Part shown: piece after piece, positions 7,264-14,702 of the stretch | Position numbering within the stretch: the stretch's first letter is position 1 | Layout of the letters: the number at the start of each line of letters is the position of its first letter | Source of the DNA: Lentihominibacter faecis | GTDB taxonomy: Bacteria > Bacillota > Clostridia > Peptostreptococcales > Anaerovoracaceae | Reading direction: 5' to 3' | DNA length: 14,716 bases | NCBI RefSeq assembly: GCF_014306095.1 | Contig: NZ_JACRWC010000079.1 | Location: forward strand, 1-14,716 | The notes under the pieces: model-generated | The model's database searches: none | The model's input: the letters and a program-made list of their open reading frames with translations, nothing else | Told to the model about the DNA's origin: nothing | Position numbers and translations under genes: made by a program

Positions 7264-7357
7264 GAGGCTATTATGTAAAGGCATCACTTCCCCTTTTCAA
7301 AGCAAATGAAAGATGGTAAAATAAATACCGTGTTTAGAAGAAGGGAAAGGATGGATT

Positions 7358-8185
7358 ATGGAGATTCTGAAAATAAAAAATACTGTCTTGCAGGCTGGTC
7401 GGCCTAAGGTGGCGGTCTCGCTGATGAGTCAGCAGCCACAGGAGATCATCGCAGAGTGTGAACGAGCGGCATTGCTTCCGTGCGATTTGATCGAATGGCG
7501 TGCAGACAGCTATCTGTCCGGAATCGCAGATCTGGAGGAAGTTCTCCAGGAGAAAGATTTTTACCTGGACTTTCTGAAAATTTTAGATGATCTGGAATAT
7601 ATAGCGGCAGACAAGCCTCTGATCTTTACGATGAGAAGTGTGCAGCAGGAAGGGATGCTTCAGCTTTCGCAGATGCAGAAGGCTGAGATCTATCAGCTGG
7701 TTGCCCGATCCGGACTGGCGGGACTGATCGATGTGGAGCTTCCGGCGTCAGCACAGACGGCTGATGATATCTGCGAGGATGGCGGGATTTCTCTGCGGGA
7801 GCAGATCGATGAGATCCATGCCTTTGGCGGCAAAGTCATCTGTTCCTACCACGAGTTTGACCGGATGCTGGCTCCAGAGGAAATCCTGGGCAGGATCCAC
7901 ATCATGCAGGATGCAGGAGCAGACGTGTTCAAGATCGCAGCTATGGCTGTAACGAAAGAAGATGCAGAAAGTTTGTTGAAGACAACGGCATTCCTTCATC
8001 AGCATGGTATCGGACCGCTGGTGATGATGGCTATGGGTGAATGGGGCAAGACCACACGGGTGGCAGCCGGTCGTTATGGATCTTGTATCACCTTTGCAGC
8101 AGGACAGGAAGCCTCTGCACCGGGACAGGTGGATGTGTTTACCATGCTCAAGTGGCTGAACGATTATTATGGAGAAGAATCATAG
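7358..8185 (+). CDS. aroD: Type I 3-dehydroquinate dehydratase
   Basis: A 275-residue class I dehydroquinase that converts 3-dehydroquinate to 3-dehydroshikimate through a lysine Schiff base, the third step of the shikimate pathway in the cytoplasm. Motifs seen are LIEWRAD, FTMRS (Arg93), CSYHEF with the catalytic His165, FKIAAMA with the Schiff-base Lys192, and MGEWGKTTRVAAGRYGS followed by ASAPGQ. The 27-residue His-to-Lys spacing is as in known class I enzymes. The start at 7358 has AAAGGA 6 nt upstream; a closer ATG at 7351 is out of frame. It heads a probable operon with ecfA1, 15 nt downstream. A weak promoter candidate lies at 7295-7323 (TTTTCA, 17 nt, TAAATA). No other shikimate genes are adjacent. 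Confidence 0.95.
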   Translation: MEILKIKNTVLQAGRPKVAVSLMSQQPQEIIAECERAALLPCDLIEWRADSYLSGIADLEEVLQEKDFYLDFLKILDDLEYIAADKPLIFTMRSVQQEGMLQLSQMQKAEIYQLVARSGLAGLIDVELPASAQTADDICEDGGISLREQIDEIHAFGGKVICSYHEFDRMLAPEEILGRIHIMQDAGADVFKIAAMAVTKEDAESLLKTTAFLHQHGIGPLVMMAMGEWGKTTRVAAGRYGSCITFAAGQEASAPGQVDVFTMLKWLNDYYGEES

Positions 8186-8200
8186 ATACGGAGAAAGAAA

Positions 8201-9040
8201 GTGACGGATTTTATAAAAGTAGAAAATCTGGTTTTTGATTATATAAAGAGCGAGGACGAAAGCACTTTTCGTGCTATCGACGATGTGAGCTTTACCGTAG
8301 AAAAGGGAAGTTTCACAGCGATCATCGGACAGAATGGCTCGGGGAAATCCACGCTGGCAAAGAACATCAACGGTCTTTTGGTGCCTACTGCAGGAAAGAT
8401 CTATGTAGACGGACTGGATTCGGCGGATCCGGAGAATATCTGGGAAGTGCGGCAGAGAGTGGCAATGGTGTTTCAGAACCCGGATAACCAGATCGTATCA
8501 TCTGTAGTAGAGGACGATGTGGCCTTTGGTCCGGAAAACCTGGGAGTCGATCCTAAAGAGATCCGAAAGAGAGTGGATGAGGCTCTGAAAAGTGTAGAGA
8601 TGTACGAATTTCGCAGGAAGGCGCCTCACCTTCTGTCGGGCGGTCAGAAGCAGCGGATCGCGATTGCCGGAGCCGTTGCAATGGAACCGGAATGCATCGT
8701 GTTCGATGAGCCGACGGCGATGCTGGACCCGCGTGGCAGAAGGGAAGTTATGAATGTGATCCATCGCCTGAATGAGAAGGGAATCACAGCGCTTCTGATC
8801 ACCCATTTTATGGAGGAAGCAGCACAGGCAGATAAAGTCATCGTGCTGGATCAGGGTGAAGTCAAAATGATAGGAACGCCGCTGGAAATTTTTCGCCGCG
8901 CGGAAGAACTGAAGGCTCTCAGCCTTGGAGTTCCACCGGCTGTAGATCTGGCGGATCGTTTGCGGCAGCGCGGGATCGAGGTTCCGCAGGATCTGCTGGA
9001 AGTAGAAGATATTGTGAGGTATTTATGTCAATTGAAGTAA
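8201..9040 (+). CDS. ecfA1: ECF transporter ATPase EcfA1
   Basis: A 279-residue ATP-binding subunit of an energy-coupling factor transporter. It shows Walker [10 protein letters not shown], the ECF-type Q-loop region [20 protein letters not shown], signature LSGGQKQR, Walker [14 protein letters not shown] and H-loop [10 protein letters not shown]. The Q-loop with NPDNQ is the mark of EcfA1. The start is GTG at 8201 with GGAG 7 nt upstream. The C-terminal region after the nucleotide-binding core ([20 protein letters not shown]) fits ECF ATPases. The gene overlaps ecfA2 by 16 bp. With EcfA2 and EcfT it forms the energising module that drives S components for vitamins or metals. Confidence 0.95.
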   Translation: MTDFIKVENLVFDYIKSEDESTFRAIDDVSFTVEKGSFTAIIGQNGSGKSTLAKNINGLLVPTAGKIYVDGLDSADPENIWEVRQRVAMVFQNPDNQIVSSVVEDDVAFGPENLGVDPKEIRKRVDEALKSVEMYEFRRKAPHLLSGGQKQRIAIAGAVAMEPECIVFDEPTAMLDPRGRREVMNVIHRLNEKGITALLITHFMEEAAQADKVIVLDQGEVKMIGTPLEIFRRAEELKALSLGVPPAVDLADRLRQRGIEVPQDLLEVEDIVRYLCQLK

Positions 9041-9876
9041 AGGGACTGACACATATATACAGTGAAGGACTGCCGGATGAATCCCTGGCTCTGGAAGATA
9101 TCAGTTTCCGGGCGGAGGATGGCCAGCTGGTAGGACTCATCGGGCATACCGGATCTGGGAAATCTACACTGGTACAGCATCTCAACGGATTGCTGAAGCC
9201 GAAGAAGGGACATATCATAGTTGGTGATGTGGATATTACGGCAGAAAATGTGGTCATGAGGGACATCCGCAGGAAAATCGGGCTGGTGTTCCAGTATCCG
9301 GAGTATCAGTTGTTTGAAGAAACTGTTGCAAAGGATGTGGCATTTGGACCGTCCAATCTGGGTCTTACGGCAGAAGAAGTGGATGAACGTGTGCGTGAGG
9401 CCATAGAGCTTGTAGGACTGGATTATGATAAAGTAAAGAATCTTTCGCCGTTCGATCTTTCGGGTGGGCAGAAGCGGCGTGCAGCCATTGCGGGCGTCAT
9501 CGCCATGAAGCCGGAGGTGCTTATTCTCGATGAGCCGACAGCAGGTCTTAATCCTAAGGCGCATGCTGATATTCTGTCTATGGTGGAGAAAATCCACGAG
9601 AGTGAGAAAAACATTATTTTTCTTGTATCGCATAACATGGACGATATCGCCAGGATGTCGGATAAAGTACTTGTTATGGATCACGGAAAAATGATGATGG
9701 ATGGAACACCGGAAGAAGTCTTTTCGCGTGGGGACGAACTGAAAAAAATGGGACTGGCACTGCCGGCATCGATGGAGATCGCTGCTCAGCTGCGTGAAAA
9801 CGGCTTTGCGGTGGGAGGAACGTGTCTGACGATGGAAGAGACTGCAGACGGGATAGCAGAGGTATTGAAACGATGA
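9025..9876 (+). CDS. ecfA2: ECF transporter ATPase EcfA2
   Basis: A 283-residue partner ATPase. It shows Walker [11 protein letters not shown]-loop [20 protein letters not shown] (the YPEYQLF form is diagnostic for EcfA2), signature [13 protein letters not shown], Walker [14 protein letters not shown] and H-loop [11 protein letters not shown]. The D-loop aspartate that usually follows GL is Asn176 (codon 9550-9552), a mild departure from the family. The ATG at 9025 lies inside the end of ecfA1, with GAGG (9015-9018) ahead of it; its stop overlaps the ecfT start in ATGA. It works as a heterodimer with EcfA1. Confidence 0.95.
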   Translation: MSIEVKGLTHIYSEGLPDESLALEDISFRAEDGQLVGLIGHTGSGKSTLVQHLNGLLKPKKGHIIVGDVDITAENVVMRDIRRKIGLVFQYPEYQLFEETVAKDVAFGPSNLGLTAEEVDERVREAIELVGLDYDKVKNLSPFDLSGGQKRRAAIAGVIAMKPEVLILDEPTAGLNPKAHADILSMVEKIHESEKNIIFLVSHNMDDIARMSDKVLVMDHGKMMMDGTPEEVFSRGDELKKMGLALPASMEIAAQLRENGFAVGGTCLTMEETADGIAEVLKR

Positions 9877-10673
9877 TAAGAGATATTACTCTCGGACAGT
9901 TTTATCCGGGGAATTCATGGATACACCGACTGGACCCAAGGGTCAAGATCATGGTCACGCTGCTTTATATCGTGTCCATTTTTGTGGTGAAAGATTTCAT
10001 CGGTTTTGCACTGGCTGCACTGGGACTTGCGGTAGTGATCGCTATTTCCCGGGTACCGCTGAAATTCATACTGCGGGGACTGAAACCGATTTTCATCCTG
10101 ATCGCATTTACGTTTATTATCAATATGTTTATGATCAAAGGGGAAGTGCTGGTTTCCTTCTGGATCTTCAGCATCAGCAGAGAAGGGCTGCGAATGGCCG
10201 TATTTATGGCGATCCGGCTGATTTTACTGATCATCGGCTCGTCGCTTTTGACTCTGACCACCAAGCCTATAAGCCTGACGGATGGAATGGAAGCACTGCT
10301 GTCACCCTTTAAAAGATTCGGGCTTCCGGCTCACGATCTGGCAATGATGATGACCATCGCACTGCGATTTATCCCAACGCTGCTTGAGGAGACGGACAAG
10401 ATCATGAAGGCTCAGATGGCTCGTGGAGCCGATTTTGAGAGCGGTAATATTTTAAGAAGAGCGAAAGCGCTGATCCCGATCCTGGTACCGCTGTTTATCA
10501 GTGCATTCCGGATCGCCCAGGATCTGGCCATGGCTATGGAAGCCAGATGCTACGGCAGCAACAGCAAAAAGACACGCATGAATGGCATGAAGATCTGTTC
10601 GAGAGATATCGCAGCATGCCTGATATTTGCCGCATTTTTAGCGATGATCATACTGGAAAGGATCCTGCTGTGA
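9873..10673 (+). CDS. ecfT: ECF transporter transmembrane coupling protein EcfT
   Basis: A 266-residue membrane protein that couples the EcfA1/EcfA2 ATPases to interchangeable S components. The N-terminus [20 protein letters not shown] is typical of the family. Several hydrophobic segments follow, then the two cytoplasmic coupling-helix motifs, MARGADF and MEARCYG, that seat in the ATPases. The start is placed at 9873, in an ATGA overlap with the ecfA2 stop and with AGAGG 10 nt upstream; an in-frame ATG at 9822 would add 17 residues that look like out-of-frame ecfA2 sequence. Its stop overlaps the trmB GTG start by 4 nt. Confidence 0.95.
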   Translation: MIRDITLGQFYPGNSWIHRLDPRVKIMVTLLYIVSIFVVKDFIGFALAALGLAVVIAISRVPLKFILRGLKPIFILIAFTFIINMFMIKGEVLVSFWIFSISREGLRMAVFMAIRLILLIIGSSLLTLTTKPISLTDGMEALLSPFKRFGLPAHDLAMMMTIALRFIPTLLEETDKIMKAQMARGADFESGNILRRAKALIPILVPLFISAFRIAQDLAMAMEARCYGSNSKKTRMNGMKICSRDIAACLIFAAFLAMIILERILL

Positions 10674-11416
10674 GACAGAGAAAAGCAAAAGACCTGGACA
10701 AGAGACTGCAGGAATGCAGTGACTATATCGTGCCTCTTCCAGAGGACGGCGGGCGTTCTTATGGAGAAATCGGCAGCAAGGATCCGAACTTTCAGAGTCC
10801 GGAACATGAGGCGGCGCTCCGCCAGCTTTGGAAAGCGTGTTTTCCTCGCCAGCGCGATCTTTATTTAGAGATCGGATGCGGCAAGGGAGATTTTATCACC
10901 CGGAAAGCTGCAAAGGATCCGGCAAGCGATTTTCTGGCCATAGAAGGGCAGGAAACCGTTATTTTGCGTGCGCTGGAAAAAGCAAAAGGATTGACGTCCG
11001 AAGAACTGCCGGATGAAGCGGGGCGGGAGCCTTTGCAGAACCTGAAATTCATGTTGACTTTCGTGGATCACATGAGCGATTATTTTCTGGAAAATCAGCT
11101 CTCCGGCGTGTACCTTAATTTCAGCGATCCATGGCCAAAGGCGCGTCATGCCAAACGGCGGCTGACATATCGGAAACGGCTTTTAGATTACGGCTGGGCG
11201 GTGAGGCCGGGTGGATTTATCGAAATCAAGACGGACAATGATCCGCTTTATGCCTTTACGCTGGAGGAACTGGAAGCGGTCGGCTACGAGATCGTGGAAC
11301 AGACAGCAGACCTGCACCACAGTGACTATGCAGCACGTCTGGTGATGACTGAATACGAAAAGAAGTTCCACAGCCGTGGCAAGAATATCAATTATGTGAA
11401 GGCTCTGGTGCCATAG
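10670..11416 (+). CDS. trmB: tRNA (guanine-N7-)-methyltransferase TrmB
   Basis: A 248-residue SAM-dependent enzyme that makes m7G46 in the tRNA variable loop. It shows the SAM-binding YLEIGCGKGDFI, the TrmB signature NFSDPWPKARHAKRRLTY and EIKTDNDPLYAFTLEEL. The start is GTG at 10670, in a GTGA overlap with the ecfT stop and with AAAGGA (10657-10662) 7 nt upstream. The protein then begins MRQRKAKDLDKRLQE, like other TrmB N-termini (MRxR). Longer in-frame starts inside ecfT are rejected. It is the last gene of the aroD-ecf-trmB run, before a terminator. An insertion-like segment near AKGLTSEELPDEAGREPLQ makes it slightly longer than many relatives. Confidence 0.95.
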   Translation: MRQRKAKDLDKRLQECSDYIVPLPEDGGRSYGEIGSKDPNFQSPEHEAALRQLWKACFPRQRDLYLEIGCGKGDFITRKAAKDPASDFLAIEGQETVILRALEKAKGLTSEELPDEAGREPLQNLKFMLTFVDHMSDYFLENQLSGVYLNFSDPWPKARHAKRRLTYRKRLLDYGWAVRPGGFIEIKTDNDPLYAFTLEELEAVGYEIVEQTADLHHSDYAARLVMTEYEKKFHSRGKNINYVKALVP

Positions 11417-11451
11417 GGCTATGATTTCCCTGGTGGCAAGCGGGAATGAAA

Positions 11452-11480
11452 ATAGTGAAAAAATAGTGAAAAAATAGTGA
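11452..11480 (+). repeat. 11-bp tandem repeat (2.6 copies)
   Basis: ATAGTGAAAAA occurs at 11452-11462 and 11463-11473, with a partial third copy (ATAGTGA) at 11474-11480. The array lies between the trmB stop and the terminator. The period is close to one helical turn. No function is evident; it is non-coding apart from a very short 18-codon frame without an SD. Confidence 0.85.
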
Positions 11481-11500
11481 ACCAGCTGGTAATATAACAA

Positions 11501-11553
11501 AAAGAAAGACAGAGAATCGTTTCATTTGATATAGATTCTCTGTTTTCTTTTTT
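11501..11553. terminator. Bidirectional intrinsic terminator between trmB and the M23 gene
   Basis: A perfect 10-bp stem, ACAGAGAATC (11509-11518) and GATTCTCTGT (11534-11543), with a 15-nt loop, is followed by TTTCTTTTTT on the plus strand and flanked on the left by an A-rich tract (AAAGAAAG). The tract serves as the T tract for minus-strand transcription. It sits exactly between two convergent genes; the right T tract runs into the minus-strand stop codon (11554-11552). Confidence 0.85.
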
Positions 11554-12202
11554 ACAGCCCCTTGATATATTTCCCGGGATCTACCGGTTCATCCTTTAGC
11601 TTCATCGAAAAATGCAGATGCTCCGCTCCGCTGGCTTCGAAGGTGGACGTCTTGCCGACTTTTCCGATGACATCGCCGCGGGAAACGACCTCCCCTAGTT
11701 CCACAAGACCGTCCTCGGCCAGATTTCCGTAGAGGGACAGCAGATCGTTTCCGTGGCTGATCTCCACGATCATGCCGTAACGATCATCCTTTTCGATACG
11801 AGTCACGGTACCGCTGGCACAGGTTTTGACGCTGGTTCCTGCCGGAGCGGCCAGGTCAATGCCGTCGTGAGTCATGTACTGATCCAGAGTTTCCCAGTAA
11901 ATTGGCATATCCATGGAATATTTTTGGATCACTTCGCCAGAAAGAGGCTTTATAAAGCTGGCAGACGAGTTGCTGCCGGAACTTTTGCTGTCCTGGCTGT
12001 CTACGACCTCTGCTGCTGTGTTTTCGGACGTTTTGCTGACCGATTTTTTCTTAACGACCTCCGCCGCCTTATCGATTTGCAGGTTGTCACGTACTTTATT
12101 GACGGTGGACGTTACTGCAAAGACTGCAACCAGAGCTGCCAGACAGAAGAACAGCACCAGTGCGATGGCAGGGCGATCTTTTACTTTCTTTTCCTGTCGC
12201 AT
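11552..12202 (-). CDS. SpoIIQ-like M23 (LytM domain) membrane-anchored protein
   Basis: A 216-residue protein with a short basic N-terminus, one membrane segment (about 11-31), a Ser/Lys-rich linker, and a C-terminal M23/LytM domain from about residue 85. Zinc ligands are intact: His112 and Asp116 in HDGID and His197 in HLH; His195 is the usual catalytic histidine. The second catalytic histidine, normally in a YxH motif, is Asn160 (YGN). Overall order, size and the KYSMDMPIYWETLDQYMTHDG lead-in resemble clostridial SpoIIQ, the forespore partner of SpoIIIAH. A vegetative cell-wall hydrolase or scaffold is the alternative. The start at 12202 has GGAGGT 8 nt upstream. It is a single gene convergent with trmB. 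Confidence 0.85.
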   Translation of the reverse strand: MRQEKKVKDRPAIALVLFFCLAALVAVFAVTSTVNKVRDNLQIDKAAEVVKKKSVSKTSENTAAEVVDSQDSKSSGSNSSASFIKPLSGEVIQKYSMDMPIYWETLDQYMTHDGIDLAAPAGTSVKTCASGTVTRIEKDDRYGMIVEISHGNDLLSLYGNLAEDGLVELGEVVSRGDVIGKVGKTSTFEASGAEHLHFSMKLKDEPVDPGKYIKGL

Positions 12203-12223
12203 GAAATTTCACCTCCTTGGAGT

Positions 12224-12253
12224 TAGTATCGACGGGTAATCTGGAAATCATAC
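12224..12253 (-). promoter_or_regulatory. Candidate forespore-type (sigma-G/F-like) promoter of the M23 gene
   Basis: On the minus strand there is GTATG (12253-12249), an 18-nt spacer and GATACTA (12230-12224). This compares with the sigma-G consensus of roughly GNATR, N17-18, CATNNTA; one base of the -10 is off. The resulting leader would be about 20 nt, just enough for the SD. A vegetative alternative (TTGCCG, 19 nt, TATGAT) is also present upstream, so this call is tentative. Confidence 0.35.
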
Positions 12254-12554
12254 TGGAATGAATGAAAACGACGGCAACTTTTTATGATTTTAATAAAAAA
12301 ATACTTAAAATAATCATAGTTTTTTTACCCGCGTTCATAGAAAATCTGCAGGTAAGCTTTTTCAAATAACATATAGAGCGATTACATTCCGAGAATGGAT
12401 AATATATTGTTGGAAAGGGGATTCGCTTGTACAAGTTTTTCAAATAATAGAAAACAATGGGCTTGATTTCGCTCTCGAATCAGAACCCTTTGTGATAATT
12501 ATGATTTGAGAGATAATTTTTGTGCAAAAAGTGGAATGTGATACCGCGAACCAC
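12254..12554. other. AT-rich intergenic region with repeats, no gene
   Basis: The divergent gap between the M23 gene and the aminotransferase holds no credible coding frame. It contains a near-identical 16-bp direct repeat, AAG[C/T]TTTTTCAAATAA, at 12354-12369 and 12432-12447. Other elements are the palindrome CTTGTACAAG (12426-12435), the short inverted repeat CATTC-CGA-GAATG (12385-12397) and an imperfect hairpin at 12459-12488 not followed by a useful T tract. An inverted repeat, AAGTGG (12529-12534) and CCACTT (12551-12556), borders the -35 of the aminotransferase promoter. Its base composition is clearly lower in GC than the flanking genes. Confidence 0.6.
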
Positions 12555-12582
12555 TTGTAATCCCAAACAGGCATGGTATAAT
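12555..12582 (+). promoter_or_regulatory. Extended -10 sigma-A promoter of the aminotransferase gene
   Basis: TTGTAA (12555-12560), a 16-nt spacer and TATAAT (12577-12582), with TGG directly before the -10 giving an extended -10 element. Transcription would start near 12589, leaving a leader of about 36 nt. This places any longer upstream reading frame start (such as 12520) before the promoter and supports the start at 12625. Confidence 0.8.
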
Positions 12583-12624
12583 GAAGCCATTGCGATTGAA
12601 ATAAAAACATTAGAGGTGAACAAT

Positions 12625-13863
12625 ATGGCGGAATATATTTTAGCAAGAGGGAACGGAAGACACATCCCTCATGAAGACAAGATTTTTGGTATCAGCAATC
12701 GTGCCAAGGCTATGATCGCTGAAAAGGGGGCTGACAAGGTAATCAATGCGACCATCGGATCCCTGCTGGATGATAACGGCAACCTGGTAGTGCTGTCCTC
12801 CGTTGATGAGGTGTTCAAGCATCTGAGTCCGGCAGAATACGCGGACTATGCACCGATCGGAGGGATAAAACCGTTCCGTGAAGCAGTACAGCAGGCTGCA
12901 TTTGGATCCCATCGTCCGAAGGGATACGTAGAAGCGGTAGCAACGCCGGGCGGTACAGGATCTTTAAGAAATGTCATCGCCAACTACTCCGACGGTGGAG
13001 ATCAGGTGCTGACGTCTGACTGGCACTGGGCGCCGTACAACACCATCGCAGGAGAAATCGGACGGAGCATCGCGACGTTTGAATTCTTCACAGAAAATGG
13101 TAAATTCAATATCGACTCTTTTCAGAAAAAATCTGCAGAGCTGCTGGCCAAGCAGGAGAGTTTGGTTATCATTCTGAATACACCGGCACATAATCCGACA
13201 GGATATTCCTTGACGCTGGAAGACTGGGATCATGTGATCGCTGTGCTGCAGGAAGAAGCGAAATGCGGTAAAGCCATCGCTCTGGTCATCGATGCGGCTT
13301 ACATCGACTTTGCAGGAGATGAAGAAGAATACAGAAGATTCCTGCCGAAGCTGGAGGCACTTCCTGAAAACGTGCTGCCGATCATGGCCTACAGTCTTTC
13401 CAAAACTTATACATTATACGGAACTCGCTGCGGAGCAATGATCTGCATCGCTAAGACCAAGGAGATCGCTGACGAATTTAAGAGAGTCTGCGAATACTCC
13501 TCCAGAGGGTCATGGTCTAACAGTGCAAAGGTGGCGCAGGTCATTCTGTCCAGGATCTATGGAGAGCCGGGCCTTTTAGAGCGTGTAGATAAAGAGCGTG
13601 CTCATTATAGAGAAATGCTCATCAAGCGAGGCAGAGCGTTCGAAGAAGAAGCTAAGAAAGTTGGCCTGAAAATCGTGCCGTTCGACGCAGGATTCTTTAT
13701 CTCAATCCCGTGCAGCGATCCGGATGCGATCAGTGCAAAGCTGGAAAAAGAAGGCGTATTCATCGTGCCGCTGGCAAAGGGACTGCGTGTATCAGTAGCT
13801 TCCATTTCTGAAGACAAGTGCCGCAAGCTGCCGGCTATTATCAAGGCTGCTATGGAAGAATAG
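12625..13863 (+). CDS. Class I PLP-dependent aminotransferase (aromatic/aspartate type)
   Basis: A 412-residue fold-type I aminotransferase. It shows PGGTGSLRNVI as PLP phosphate loop, NTPAHNPTGYSL with Asn190, IDAAYIDF with Asp223 and Tyr226, and YSLSKTYTLYGTRCG with Schiff-base Lys260 and Arg268. A C-terminal GLRVSVASI arginine probably binds the substrate carboxylate. The order fits cytoplasmic transaminases that use 2-oxoglutarate with aspartate or aromatic amino acids; the exact substrate cannot be told. The start at 12625 follows AGAGGTG (12612-12618) and lies downstream of the promoter. It is a single-gene unit with its own promoter and terminator. Residue use and codon pattern look like a well-expressed housekeeping gene (few rare codons, strong promoter). 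Confidence 0.9.
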   Translation: MAEYILARGNGRHIPHEDKIFGISNRAKAMIAEKGADKVINATIGSLLDDNGNLVVLSSVDEVFKHLSPAEYADYAPIGGIKPFREAVQQAAFGSHRPKGYVEAVATPGGTGSLRNVIANYSDGGDQVLTSDWHWAPYNTIAGEIGRSIATFEFFTENGKFNIDSFQKKSAELLAKQESLVIILNTPAHNPTGYSLTLEDWDHVIAVLQEEAKCGKAIALVIDAAYIDFAGDEEEYRRFLPKLEALPENVLPIMAYSLSKTYTLYGTRCGAMICIAKTKEIADEFKRVCEYSSRGSWSNSAKVAQVILSRIYGEPGLLERVDKERAHYREMLIKRGRAFEEEAKKVGLKIVPFDAGFFISIPCSDPDAISAKLEKEGVFIVPLAKGLRVSVASISEDKCRKLPAIIKAAMEE

Positions 13864-13888
13864 ATAACTTTTTGGATGCAAAGTGATG

Positions 13889-13926
13889 TCCTGAGGGTGT
13901 GTGATATGCCCTCAGGATTTTTATTT
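13889..13926 (+). terminator. Intrinsic terminator after the aminotransferase
   Basis: A perfect 9-bp stem, TCCTGAGGG (13889-13897) and CCCTCAGGA (13909-13917), with an 11-nt loop, is followed by a T-rich run (TTTTTATTTC). It begins 25 nt after the stop codon. Confidence 0.9.
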
Positions 13927-13958
13927 CAAAAAATTAACAAATAATTTACAAATTATGG

Positions 13959-13987
13959 TTGACATATATTTCCACTAGCGTTATAAT
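13959..13987 (+). promoter_or_regulatory. Perfect consensus sigma-A promoter of the ydbC-like gene
   Basis: TTGACA (13959-13964), a 17-nt spacer and TATAAT (13982-13987) match the consensus exactly. The A/T-rich sequence just upstream (13927-13955) resembles an UP element. Transcription would start near 13994, about 40 nt before the start codon, which implies strong constitutive expression. Confidence 0.9.
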
Positions 13988-14034
13988 ACACTCACAAGAG
14001 AGGTATTGTATTGATGAGAGAAAGGAGATTACAT

Positions 14035-14613
14035 ATGTCATCAAACAGGGACTTTGACCGAGAGGTCACTTTTGAGATCGTAGAGGAGATCGGCGTGATC
14101 GCGACCCACTCTACCGGCTGGAAGAAAGAATTGAATCTGGTCAGCTGGAACGGAGGGCAGGCGAAGTACGATATCCGTGACTGGGATCCGGGTCATAGCC
14201 GAATGTCACGGGGAGTCACGCTAAAAGAGCAGGAGATGCGTCAGATCGTAGAGCTGCTTCGAAGACGCAGGCCACACCGCAGAGACCGGGAACAGGAGCA
14301 GGGCGTCATGGTGGATACGCCAATGGATCCGGCAGAGAGCTTTGCAGAAGCTCCGGCTTCATCGGTATCAGATGGGCAGAGCCAGGCAGTGCCGGCGGCA
14401 AACCTGCAGAGTCAGGAAACACAGCAGCCTGGGGAGGAGCCTTTGCAGGGATCTATGCGGGAAACGGAGGAGCCGCAGGAAATGCCAGGATCCCAACAGA
14501 TGCCGGGCTCGCAAGAGATGGCAGCATCCAGGGAAACGGATGACGACTTTTTTGTTCCGGAGGTTCAGAATTTAGATGCTGCTACAGAGGGAGGTTGTTC
14601 CTGCTGCGGCTGA
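14035..14613 (+). CDS. ydbC: YdbC-family PC4-like ssDNA-binding protein with long C-terminal tail
   Basis: A 192-residue protein. Residues 8-77 match the bacterial YdbC/PC4 fold: FEIVEEIGVI, GWKKELNLVSWNGG, KYDIRDWDPGH and SRGVTLKEQEM. This resembles Lactococcus YdbC, which binds single-stranded nucleic acid as a dimer. A basic patch, RRRRPHRRDR (77-86), follows, then about 90 residues rich in Gln, Glu, Pro and Ser. These include two 18-bp repeats at 14482-14517 coding MPGSQ-type units, then the acidic TDDDFFVPEV and a terminal cysteine cluster, GGCSCCG. YdbC relatives are often only about 70-80 residues, so the tail is an addition. The start at 14035 follows AAAGGAG (14021-14027) by 7 nt; in-frame TTG/ATG codons at 14011 and 14014 lack a suitable SD. 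The role is probably in replication, repair or transcription. Confidence 0.85.
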   Translation: MSSNRDFDREVTFEIVEEIGVIATHSTGWKKELNLVSWNGGQAKYDIRDWDPGHSRMSRGVTLKEQEMRQIVELLRRRRPHRRDREQEQGVMVDTPMDPAESFAEAPASSVSDGQSQAVPAANLQSQETQQPGEEPLQGSMRETEEPQEMPGSQQMPGSQEMAASRETDDDFFVPEVQNLDAATEGGCSCCG

Positions 14614-14675
14614 TGACAGAAAACTAAAACAGCTTTGTACATAATATCTAAAACCCTTTATTATAACCGAAGGAG

Positions 14676-14702
14676 GGAGCCAGCATGCAGGCTCCTTTTT
14701 TC
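14676..14702 (+). terminator. Probable intrinsic terminator after ydbC
   Basis: A 6-bp GC-rich stem, GGAGCC (14676-14681) and GGCTCC (14690-14695), with an 8-nt loop, is followed by six or more T. It lies about 60 nt after the ydbC stop. The same segment holds AGGAGG 8 nt before an ATG at 14685 that stays open to the window edge, so a gene start cannot be excluded. Confidence 0.6.

Noticed and set aside
7295..7323. Promoter for aroD (TTTTCA, 17 nt, TAAATA)
   Set aside because: Spacing is good but the -10 matches the consensus at only three of six bases; kept as a remark, not as a feature.
9028..9684. 218-residue minus-strand frame within ecfA2
   Set aside because: Antisense to a canonical ATPase with all motifs; no support as a gene.
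10547..10669. Earlier in-frame start for trmB inside ecfT
   Set aside because: The residues do not resemble TrmB; the GTG at 10670 with AAAGGA upstream and MRxR start fits the family.
11753..12226. Plus-strand 157-residue frame over the M23 gene
   Set aside because: Antisense shadow; the minus-strand frame has a full LytM domain, anchor and SD.
12459..12488. Hairpin upstream of the aminotransferase as a terminator or attenuator
   Set aside because: The stem is imperfect with G-T pairs, only three T follow it, and it lies before the promoter, so it is not in the aminotransferase leader.
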